From JAWXCF01 sp034440515 (GTDB lineage Bacteria; Bacteroidota; Bacteroidia; CAILMK01), in the NCBI GenBank assembly GCA_034440515.1, contig JAWXCF010000005.1, positions 1-56,123 on the forward strand: a stretch of 56,123 bases of DNA, read 5' to 3'. Positions 1 to 6,846 of this stretch are shown one piece after another. The notes under the pieces are model-generated. The model saw nothing but the letters and a program-made list of their open reading frames with translations, was not told where the DNA came from and did no database searches. A program made the translations under genes and the position numbers. Numbering within the stretch: the first letter of the stretch is position 1; every line of letters starts with the position of its first letter.

Positions 1-50
1 GCTCTAAAATGCTCTTCTTCTATTTTTTTAGTGAATATAGCTACAATCAT
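1..50 (-). CDS. Probable NAD kinase, N-terminal fragment (runs off window)
   Basis: An ATG on the minus strand at 50 opens a frame without stops to the window edge (MIVAIFTKKIEEEHFR...). It lies 6 bases after the stop of the Omp85-type gene in the same direction, so it is the next operon member. The short hydrophobic beta-strand start fits the N-terminus of NAD kinase (ATP-dependent phosphorylation of NAD to NADP). In many Bacteroidota nadK sits beside a CBS-domain gene and a surface-antigen gene, as here. Identity is inferred mainly from context, because only 16 residues are visible and the diagnostic GGDGT motif is outside the window. Confidence 0.45.
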   Translation of the reverse strand, partial: MIVAIFTKKIEEEHFR

Positions 51-56
51 TTTTTA

Positions 57-1490
57 TTAAAATAAATCTGTAAAATGAAGAAATACCCCTGTTTCTCCTA
101 GGTTATTTGTGCTAAGTTCTATCCTTACTATTCTTTCATATGCACTTAAAATGTGTAACCCCAGTCCATACGTAAATAAAGATCTATTTACTAGGTCATT
201 GCCGTTTATAACATTAGGGTAAAACACTTGACCTTGATCAAAATACACAGTGAATAAGGCTTTTAATGGATAATATCTAAATTGTTCAAACGGAATTCTT
301 TTTAAATAAATAATTTTATCAATGAACATATATTTTAGATCTAAGGTAGAATAGTAGTTTGCATTTCCTTCTAATAGATATCTTTCAAACCCTCGCATTT
401 TGTATCTGTATCCAAGTGGGGATCTTAATAGATAAGGCACTGTTGTATTGAAAATTTTCTCTCCTCTAAATCCAGCAGCAATAAATACATTTTTTAATTG
501 ATTTACTTTAAGATAATACCTCAAATTTAAAGTGCATTTGCTGTAGCTGAATCCTTTATTTGGAGTTCCAATAGCTATTTCCCCATCTAATTGAGCTATA
601 TAGCCAGTAAATGGATAAAATGATCTGTCACGCTTGTCGATACTTAAGCCGGCAGTAACTACTTGAAAACTCAAATCTTTTTCATTATTATACAAGTACT
701 CTGGGTTCAAAAATTTTGCAACAGTATCTGCGATACTAAATTGCCTATATCCATATCCTAAGCTTCCTCTTAACCTATATTTAGGTCGCCAAATGATTCT
801 TGCATCTGCCACTAAAGATTTATAAATAGTAACTCGTTCGGTTCTCTCAAACTGTAATTTATTATTACTGGTTATGTAACCTATTTCTTGACCATTCTCT
901 GTAGATACAATAACCTGTGTACCGAATTGTCCAAAATTGTCTAAAAAGGGAATATAGTACTTGAAGTCAATACCGTTACGCCAACCAAATTTTACTTTAA
1001 ATACTATTTTATCGCCAATACCAATTAAATTATCATTACCTAAACCAAAAGCAACATATATGCGATATATCGAGGGATTTTGCAGCCATACATTGATGTT
1101 TCTATCAGCTACTTTTAGGTTACCAGTAGGTAAGGTGTACCACCTTTCAAATACTTCTAAGCTTAAATAAACTCTTTTTTCGGCATCTATGCTGTCTATT
1201 TTTAACTCAGTATGGGTAAATACCAATGTATTATTAAGAGTTTGAAGAAATCGTAGCGGTTTATCTATAATTTTCTTGGGAACGCTATCTCCTATTTTAT
1301 ATTCTATTTCTCTATATATGTATTTAGTCCAAGTATGTTTATTTCCAATTATTTTAAGCGAAGCTATATACAGATTTGAGTCTTTTGCTGACTGCGCCTG
1401 CACTCCTATGAAGCTAAACACCTGTAATAGAGTTGAAACTATTAGTAATTGAAAATGGCGAGAAATCAATGGGAGGCTATTTTGCTTCAA
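57..1490 (-). CDS. Omp85/BamA-type outer-membrane barrel protein with one POTRA-like domain
   Basis: The 477-residue protein has a signal peptide (residues 1-33, ending VQAQS), one POTRA-like segment (about 38-115) and a C-terminal barrel (about 120-477) of alternating aromatic strands ending in Phe. The sequence MRGFERY, near residue 370, matches the conserved RGF loop motif of the Omp85 surface-antigen domain. With one POTRA it is far shorter than BamA (five POTRA), so it is an accessory Omp85 protein that may insert or export an unknown substrate. Translation starts at TTG, which overlaps the upstream CBS gene stop as TTGA; no ATG is available before the signal peptide. This implies translational coupling. 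Function within the family is not assignable. Confidence 0.8.
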   Translation of the reverse strand: MKQNSLPLISRHFQLLIVSTLLQVFSFIGVQAQSAKDSNLYIASLKIIGNKHTWTKYIYREIEYKIGDSVPKKIIDKPLRFLQTLNNTLVFTHTELKIDSIDAEKRVYLSLEVFERWYTLPTGNLKVADRNINVWLQNPSIYRIYVAFGLGNDNLIGIGDKIVFKVKFGWRNGIDFKYYIPFLDNFGQFGTQVIVSTENGQEIGYITSNNKLQFERTERVTIYKSLVADARIIWRPKYRLRGSLGYGYRQFSIADTVAKFLNPEYLYNNEKDLSFQVVTAGLSIDKRDRSFYPFTGYIAQLDGEIAIGTPNKGFSYSKCTLNLRYYLKVNQLKNVFIAAGFRGEKIFNTTVPYLLRSPLGYRYKMRGFERYLLEGNANYYSTLDLKYMFIDKIIYLKRIPFEQFRYYPLKALFTVYFDQGQVFYPNVINGNDLVNRSLFTYGLGLHILSAYERIVRIELSTNNLGETGVFLHFTDLF

Positions 1491-2155
1491 ATATCAAACA
1501 TTTTCATCAGCAAATCATACCTTTCTTTTAAAGGGTCTTCTTGTGAGTCGCTAGGCTGATAAAAGGGAACGTGATATTCATATCTCTCCAAAGTAGCAAT
1601 TATAAATCTTAAATCAAGTGTGTTTACTTTAATAGTTACTTCTAGAAAAGAGCCACCATCTATGGCATCCATATACAATAGTAATATTTTAGCATTATTA
1701 CTTTCTATTATTCTAGCTATTTCAGACAAGTCTAAGTCTCTGACTCCAACTCTAAGTACAATAATTCCACCTGGAGTAGAGATACTGTAAAATTGAGAAA
1801 ATTTGCTAAGTAATCTATATGTAGGTATTACGCCTAAATAAGTTCTATTCACATCTGTAACAGGTACAGCGCTTAGTTCATATCTAGATGTTAATTCAAA
1901 AATGCTAAGTAAATGTTGGTGTAACGTAACTTGTGTGTATATCCAATCTTCTTTACATTCTTCAATAGTTGTCGCTTTATTTGTATGATCTATTATCATA
2001 TCTATGGGTAGCATTCCCATTAGTACCCTAGCATTATCTACTATTGGTATGTGTTGCAGGTGATGATCAATAAATATATCTACAGCTTTATGAAGGCTAT
2101 CTGTAGGAAATACAGATGGAAAATCGGCTATAAGTAAATCAGACGCTTGCAACAT
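1487..2155 (-). CDS. CBS-domain protein with C-terminal ACT-like domain
   Basis: The 222-residue soluble protein has two CBS repeats (about 1-60 and 70-125; IDHHLQHIPIVDNARVLMGM and YELSAVPVTDVNRTYLGVI). A C-terminal region (about 130-205) with a beta-alpha-beta pattern resembles ACT domains. CBS pairs bind adenine nucleotides and usually regulate a partner enzyme; no catalytic domain is present. It is the middle gene of a minus-strand operon, 18 bases after the alpha/beta hydrolase gene and overlapping the Omp85-type gene by 4 bases. The same CBS gene next to NAD kinase is common in Bacteroidota, which suggests a link to adenylate or NAD sensing, but that is inference. Confidence 0.75.
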   Translation of the reverse strand: MLQASDLLIADFPSVFPTDSLHKAVDIFIDHHLQHIPIVDNARVLMGMLPIDMIIDHTNKATTIEECKEDWIYTQVTLHQHLLSIFELTSRYELSAVPVTDVNRTYLGVIPTYRLLSKFSQFYSISTPGGIIVLRVGVRDLDLSEIARIIESNNAKILLLYMDAIDGGSFLEVTIKVNTLDLRFIIATLERYEYHVPFYQPSDSQEDPLKERYDLLMKMFDI

Positions 2156-2173
2156 ATACTTAGTAACGAAAAA

Positions 2174-2959
2174 CTATTTAGAATGTGCAAGATTATGCTC
2201 AGGATATATCTTCCTTAAAAATGACTCAGCCAGTGGGTTAAATTCTTCTGGTTTCTCCATCATCGCTGCGTGTCCACATTCATTTATCCAATGTAGTTCT
2301 GTATTTGGCATTAGTCTATCAAATTCTTCTGCCACCTCGGGTGGTGTAATTTTATCATTTTTACCCCATATTAAACATACAGGTATTCTGATATGACGAA
2401 CCTCTTTATTCATATTATGTCTGATGGCAGACTTTGCCATCATAATAATTCTTAGCCCTTTCTGCCTATTGTTTACTATCTCATATACTTCATCTACCAA
2501 TTCTTTAGTAGCAGTAGCTGGATTGTAAAAGGTGTATTCAGTTCTAACTTTTATAAAATTGTAATCCTGACGTTTTGGATATGAGCCACCGATTGAGTTT
2601 TCATACAGACCACTGCTACCAGTTAATATCATACTGTTTACCATATCAGGATGGTCTAATGTATAGACTAAACCTACGTGACCACCTAGACTGTTTCCTA
2701 TTAGGGTAAAATTAGTAAGCCCCTTAAATTGTACAAATTCGTGAATATAATTACTTAAGCCATCAACAGTACTTTTCTGTATGGGCATTGTGTAAATAGG
2801 CATCATAGGAATAATCACCTTATAGTTTTTACTAAAGTGATTAAGCACGGGCGCCCAATTACTAAGGGCACCAAATAGTCCGTGTAATAGCAGTAAAACT
2901 GGACCTTCTCCTTCTTCTATAAATGTAAATTTTCCTTCACTTTTCAGTTTTTCTTCCAT
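2174..2959 (-). CDS. Alpha/beta hydrolase
   Basis: This 261-residue cytoplasmic hydrolase has the complete fold signature: HGLFG oxyanion region (26-30), nucleophile elbow GNSLGG with Ser90, acid Asp202 (WGKNDKITPP) and His230 (ECGHAAM). Length and motifs fit the general alpha/beta hydrolase family (esterase, lipase or C-C hydrolase), and substrate cannot be told from sequence. There is no signal peptide. It is the first gene of the run hydrolase, CBS, Omp85, nadK, with its own -7 promoter element about 50 bases upstream. In several Bacteroidota genomes a similar hydrolase sits in this position beside pdxJ; here pdxJ is absent and a glutamine amidotransferase gene lies upstream. Confidence 0.85.
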   Translation of the reverse strand: MEEKLKSEGKFTFIEEGEGPVLLLLHGLFGALSNWAPVLNHFSKNYKVIIPMMPIYTMPIQKSTVDGLSNYIHEFVQFKGLTNFTLIGNSLGGHVGLVYTLDHPDMVNSMILTGSSGLYENSIGGSYPKRQDYNFIKVRTEYTFYNPATATKELVDEVYEIVNNRQKGLRIIMMAKSAIRHNMNKEVRHIRIPVCLIWGKNDKITPPEVAEEFDRLMPNTELHWINECGHAAMMEKPEEFNPLAESFLRKIYPEHNLAHSK

Positions 2960-3008
2960 ACTGAAATTAAACGTTTCTTTACCTTGATTTAAGGTGTTAT
3001 TAGAACGC

Positions 3009-3016
3009 CAAATATA
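3009..3016 (-). promoter_or_regulatory. -7 element TATATTTG for hydrolase operon
   Basis: Reading the minus strand, TATATTTG matches the Bacteroidota consensus TAnnTTTG in the 79-base gap before the hydrolase gene. It implies a transcript start near 3003 and a leader of about 40 bases. No convincing -33 TTG is seen. Confidence 0.5.
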
Positions 3017-3038
3017 GGTAAATTTTGTTCCTATCTAC

Positions 3039-3617
3039 TTAAACTAATTTTAACCAATTACTAATTATTTGCTGACCTAAAGGCGATAATATGCTTTCTG
3101 GGTGATACTGAATGCCTATCAGATTTAATGACAAATGTTTTATAGACATTATTGCATCATCACTCATACTTATGGCTGTTGAAATCAGCACTTTTTGACT
3201 GTTCAATTTTACCTGAAGACTATGATATCGTCCTACATTAATAAATTTTGGCAGACTATCATATATAGTTTCGTGATTGAAAATCATAATTCTATCAGAT
3301 TTGCCGTGAATGGGTTTATTGGCAAGAATAACCTCTTGTTCGAAATATATTGCCAAGTATTGCATACCAAGACAAATGCCTAATACAGGAATGTTTTTAG
3401 CTATAGCTAATTCTATATAATTGCTATGGAAGGGGTAGTCATCAGGGTGATGTGGTCCAGGAGAAATTATAACACCTGTACAATCTTCTGACATTATAGT
3501 AGAAAGTATTAAATCGATATGATGATACTCTATTACTTGACAAACTTGTCCACAATTTAATACGTAGTGGTACAAATTATAAGTAAATGAGTCATAGTTA
3601 TCTATTATCAATATCAT
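3039..3617 (-). CDS. Glutamine amidotransferase, anthranilate / aminodeoxychorismate synthase component II
   Basis: The 192-residue class I glutamine amidotransferase starts with the family signature IDNYDSFTYNL. It contains the SPGP loop (52-55), catalytic Cys82 in GICLGMQ, and His172/Glu174 in YHPES. The enzyme releases ammonia from glutamine for a chorismate-using partner, either TrpE (tryptophan) or PabB (folate). No trpE or pabB is in the window, so the branch is undecided; the solitary, non-trp context slightly favours the folate or dual-use form. It starts 8 bases after the cvpA-like gene and is the last gene of the yqeY-cvpA-GATase run. Confidence 0.88.
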   Translation of the reverse strand: MILIIDNYDSFTYNLYHYVLNCGQVCQVIEYHHIDLILSTIMSEDCTGVIISPGPHHPDDYPFHSNYIELAIAKNIPVLGICLGMQYLAIYFEQEVILANKPIHGKSDRIMIFNHETIYDSLPKFINVGRYHSLQVKLNSQKVLISTAISMSDDAIMSIKHLSLNLIGIQYHPESILSPLGQQIISNWLKLV

Positions 3618-3625
3618 AGTTGCAA

Positions 3626-4138
3626 CTACACTACTGGGTATTGTGGCTTATGATAATTTTGCAAGCTGGGGAATAATGGAGAAAGCCAATTAAAGAAAAT
3701 AGGAGCTAATGGTTTACAAAAATGTATAACAACACTATTATGCAAACTATTGGGTAGTACGTTGAATCTATTCGCAATCAACGTGAAAATAGAAACGATT
3801 AGACATACTTTTAGCATTTGAAATGCTGCTCCAAATATTCTATTTATACCGCCAAGTTGTAGCGTCTTTAAAACTACATTGATACTTTTAGCAATCAATC
3901 CAAATGCTGCATATAGACCTACATACATAAATATAGTAACCACTAGGTTGGCCATCAGTGGTCTGTCACTAGGGTCTGGGTACAGTTGATTCATTAGAAA
4001 TGCACTAATAATGCTACCAAACAATACAGCAAAAATTAGAGCTAAAAATGAAGTTATAATATTGGTAAATCCTCTAGAGTAACCTCGCCAAGCTGAATAC
4101 AATATCCAAATAATCAGGATAAAATCAAAAATCCCCAT
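3626..4138 (-). CDS. CvpA family membrane protein
   Basis: The 170-residue protein has four hydrophobic helices (roughly 5-25, 28-50, 65-90, 100-125) and the CvpA-family start GIFDFILIIWILYSAWRGY. In E. coli CvpA is needed for colicin V production, while in Bacteroidota the molecular role is unknown. A TTG codon lies one codon upstream, but the ATG at 4138 is the normal family start and is chosen here. It is 4 bases downstream of the yqeY-like stop and 8 bases upstream of the amidotransferase gene, so the three are co-transcribed. Confidence 0.82.
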   Translation of the reverse strand: MGIFDFILIIWILYSAWRGYSRGFTNIITSFLALIFAVLFGSIISAFLMNQLYPDPSDRPLMANLVVTIFMYVGLYAAFGLIAKSINVVLKTLQLGGINRIFGAAFQMLKVCLIVSIFTLIANRFNVLPNSLHNSVVIHFCKPLAPIFFNWLSPLFPSLQNYHKPQYPVV

Positions 4139-4142
4139 CAAA

Positions 4143-4592
4143 CTAGGCTAATAAATCTCTAGCTATTTCTTGTATTTTTTTACCGTCTGCCTTGCCATTT
4201 AGTTCTTTCATTGCGAGTGGCATCAATCTACCTATTTGCCCGGCATTTTCAATTTCGTTTTCTTGTATTAGTCTGTGGATAATGGCTTTAACATCATCAT
4301 CACTCATTTGTTCTGGTAGAAATTTTTCTAGAACTCTCAGTTCTGCTTCTTCACCTTCTGCTAGATCTGGTCTATTTTGTTTATGATAAATATCTATACT
4401 TTCCCTACGCTGTTTAGCTAATTTATTTAATAGTTTATCTTCTTGTTCTGTAGTCAGGAAATCGCTAGCACCCTCTTCTGTTTTAGCCAATAAAATGCTT
4501 GATTTAATTGCCCTAAGTGCCCTAAGTCCAGCTTCGTCTTTATTTCTCATTGCCTCTTTTAGGCTTTCCATTACTTTTGCTTCTAGTGACAT
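4143..4592 (-). CDS. GatB/YqeY domain protein
   Basis: The 149-residue soluble protein matches the stand-alone YqeY family over its whole length. It is helical, with the typical start (KVMESLKEAMRNKDEAGLRALRAIKSSI), the EKFLPEQMSDDD segment and the C-terminal GKADGKKIQEIARDLL. The domain is homologous to the tRNA-binding tail of GatB in the Asp-tRNA(Asn)/Glu-tRNA(Gln) amidotransferase; the free-standing form has no proven reaction. It is the first gene of the yqeY-cvpA-GATase run. Its start is only 15 bases from the divergent lipoprotein gene, so its promoter must lie inside that gene's 5' end. Confidence 0.85.
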   Translation of the reverse strand: MSLEAKVMESLKEAMRNKDEAGLRALRAIKSSILLAKTEEGASDFLTTEQEDKLLNKLAKQRRESIDIYHKQNRPDLAEGEEAELRVLEKFLPEQMSDDDVKAIIHRLIQENEIENAGQIGRLMPLAMKELNGKADGKKIQEIARDLLA

Positions 4593-4607
4593 TACTCAAA
4601 AATATAT

Positions 4608-5096
4608 ATGTGTACCAATAAAGGGGCTAAATTAATAGGGAAATGGTTATGCAAAGTAATATTTGCTACAATTATATTGGTGGTCTTATGCCAGACGACA
4701 TCTTGCTTGCAGCAACAAAATAAGAAAAATGCAAGTTTTAAGATTATAGGTGAATGGCTACAACTTGGCAATGAAAAGCAGGTTGTTTTAAGCTTTTTCC
4801 CCGATGGTCGGCTAACAACAAATAATCAATTGATAAATAGTCAAATGAACGATGCTGCTGGTATGAATAAAGCATCCTTTGGTTATAAATATTTGGACAC
4901 TGCTGGGCTGGGTTACTTAGATATTATTTTATATAAAGATGCACAACATAACACTGAATACTTAAGGATAAAGTTAATAGCTAAGCATAATGGTAACGAT
5001 ACCCTTATGCTAAATGTTTACAATAACTCAAGTGCCACAATACGCCCACGCAGTTTTAAAGATAGTGGGGCACTAGTGTGGGTACGAAAGAATTAA
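4608..5096 (+). CDS. Small putative lipoprotein, unknown function
   Basis: The 162-residue protein has a hydrophobic N-terminal helix followed by a lipobox-like TTSC at residues 30-33, so it is probably a lipid-anchored envelope protein. The mature part has the pattern of small Bacteroidota lipocalin-like or copper-resistance-NlpE-like barrels (GEWLQLGNEKQVVLSFFPDG, then alternating beta segments), but I do not recognise a named family. It is divergent from the yqeY-like gene by 15 bases, and its stop overlaps the tail of the DUF4139 gene by 4 bases. There is no alternative ATG before the lipobox, so the start is fixed. Confidence 0.6.
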   Translation: MCTNKGAKLIGKWLCKVIFATIILVVLCQTTSCLQQQNKKNASFKIIGEWLQLGNEKQVVLSFFPDGRLTTNNQLINSQMNDAAGMNKASFGYKYLDTAGLGYLDIILYKDAQHNTEYLRIKLIAKHNGNDTLMLNVYNNSSATIRPRSFKDSGALVWVRKN

Positions 5097-6712
5097 TAGT
5101 TAGTGATAGATAAGTTTTTACTTTTAGGCCATTTTACTGAATAGCTCAGCTCAAACTTCTTACTATCTCCCTTTTTTATCTCAGTTTTCCAAACTATTTG
5201 ACCTGATATCGGATCAAAACTAGCACCAGATTTGTCGTTTATCTCAATTTCTACCTCTGTTTGCCTGCTTACCGGCACTCTGTCAACTATTTGAATGTTA
5301 ATTGGCACAGGCTTGTTGTTTTTTACAGTAATAATGAATTGTTTGGTTTGTTTTTGACTAGTACCAATAAGTACGCGTTTACTTACGTTTTTCACCTCTT
5401 TTCTCTGTACAACAACTCTATCATCTTTACCTAAACTTAAAGTTAACGTATCATCAGTATTACTAAGGTTTATATCAGTTTTCCCACTCAATATTCCGTC
5501 TAAAAACACATTAGCAGAACCAGGTAATAAGTTCAACTCACCCCAATCTGTTATCTCTGCTGTTAAGTAAGCATTATTGTCTAGGAATGGTATGCATTTG
5601 TATAAATACTTGGCAGTTGACTGGTTTGATGCAATTTGTATTCTAATTGCGTTTTTGTTTGATTTCACGCTTTGTTTGTCTTTCATAGCAAAGCCAAAGC
5701 TTAAAGCATTCTCTACTTCCATTACAAGTGGTTCTTCTACATCATACACAACACCTTGTGTTAAATCATTTTTTTTATCTCTTTGGCTCATAGCAGGCTC
5801 AGGCTTACTAAGTTCATTTCTATATTTCTTTCCTTCTGTATAGAAGTCATAGTAACTTGACTGAAAAATTGGCAAACTCCCGTAATTACCTGGAGTACCA
5901 CTAGTTAAAGTCATTTTCACATCGTTCCAATCATCACCAGTATTCTGATATACATTAGCAAATTGTGTTATGTCTATTTTAATGTTAAGGTCTTTTGCTC
6001 GTATGTCATAGTTGGCACTCCAACCAGCACTTCTGTCAAAATATTGTAGCGTAATCTCAGTTTTTACAGCCGAGGGGCTACTTAAATCCAATGCGATTGC
6101 ATTTCCAAATCGACTTCTGTCTTGTTGTTTCAATATATTGAAATCTGTTTCCCATCTAGTTTTAATCTCATAGAGTAGCACTATTTGTCTAGATATTCTT
6201 GTTATTTTATTTCTAACATCTAATACTCTAGTTCTATATACATCTGCAAATTCCTCAACATTGTCAGTAAAGTTTCCTTTTAAATCATTTGGTACTTTAT
6301 AGTTAGATTGAAATAGCTCAATCTCTTGCTCTAAATTTTGTTTTTCATTATTTAAGTAATTAATTTTTTGCTGAATGCTATCTCCAATAAATTGAGCCTT
6401 GGTCAAAGTTGTTGACGGTGATCCCGTTTCAATATTTAATCCATAGCCGATGTTATTTAACTGAATGTTTTCAACGCCTGCTCTTATAGAAATGCTGCTA
6501 GCATCTACATTGCTACCTATACCAACAAAGTTTAAGGTTTGCACCCCTTCTATAAGTGTTACTTTAGCAGTTCTGGTTATGAATACTCCAGTATTAAATA
6601 CATTTACTTCTTTTACTACACTGGTAATGCCTTGTGCGTAAGAAGTTACGGAGAGTGTAATTAGAGATAATGCAATCAGCAAAGTTCGAGTTGCAAGTTT
6701 ATATTTTGTCAT
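5093..6712 (-). CDS. DUF4139 / mucoidy-inhibitor-A-like exported protein
   Basis: The 539-residue protein has a signal peptide (about 1-26, ending SYAQG). An N-terminal DUF4140-type beta domain (about 30-110) has the typical VFNTGVFITRTAKVTLIEG start. A helical segment (about 118-190) is likely coiled coil. The C-terminal DUF4139 beta-rich domain (about 210-535) includes SAGWSANYDIRA and LTSGTPG, the latter variant of a usual STGxP. Family members are secreted or envelope proteins of unknown biochemical role, named after a Bacteroidota/Proteobacteria mucoidy-inhibitor annotation. It is a single-gene unit between two plus-strand genes. Confidence 0.85.
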   Translation of the reverse strand: MTKYKLATRTLLIALSLITLSVTSYAQGITSVVKEVNVFNTGVFITRTAKVTLIEGVQTLNFVGIGSNVDASSISIRAGVENIQLNNIGYGLNIETGSPSTTLTKAQFIGDSIQQKINYLNNEKQNLEQEIELFQSNYKVPNDLKGNFTDNVEEFADVYRTRVLDVRNKITRISRQIVLLYEIKTRWETDFNILKQQDRSRFGNAIALDLSSPSAVKTEITLQYFDRSAGWSANYDIRAKDLNIKIDITQFANVYQNTGDDWNDVKMTLTSGTPGNYGSLPIFQSSYYDFYTEGKKYRNELSKPEPAMSQRDKKNDLTQGVVYDVEEPLVMEVENALSFGFAMKDKQSVKSNKNAIRIQIASNQSTAKYLYKCIPFLDNNAYLTAEITDWGELNLLPGSANVFLDGILSGKTDINLSNTDDTLTLSLGKDDRVVVQRKEVKNVSKRVLIGTSQKQTKQFIITVKNNKPVPINIQIVDRVPVSRQTEVEIEINDKSGASFDPISGQIVWKTEIKKGDSKKFELSYSVKWPKSKNLSITNY

Positions 6713-6800
6713 AGATAGTTAAGTTAAATTTATCGCTTTTGTGATTAAAGTTAAATACCGTGCCAATAGTAAAAGTAAATGCGAAATATTATATATCTAT

Positions 6801-6808
6801 TAACTTTG
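6801..6808 (+). promoter_or_regulatory. -7 element TAACTTTG for M16 peptidase
   Basis: This is a perfect TAnnTTTG match 38 bases before the ATG. It implies a leader of about 30 bases. The -33 element is not obvious. Confidence 0.5.
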
Positions 6809-6846
6809 TTGGTTCAACTTGATAATTTACACGCACCATACTTACA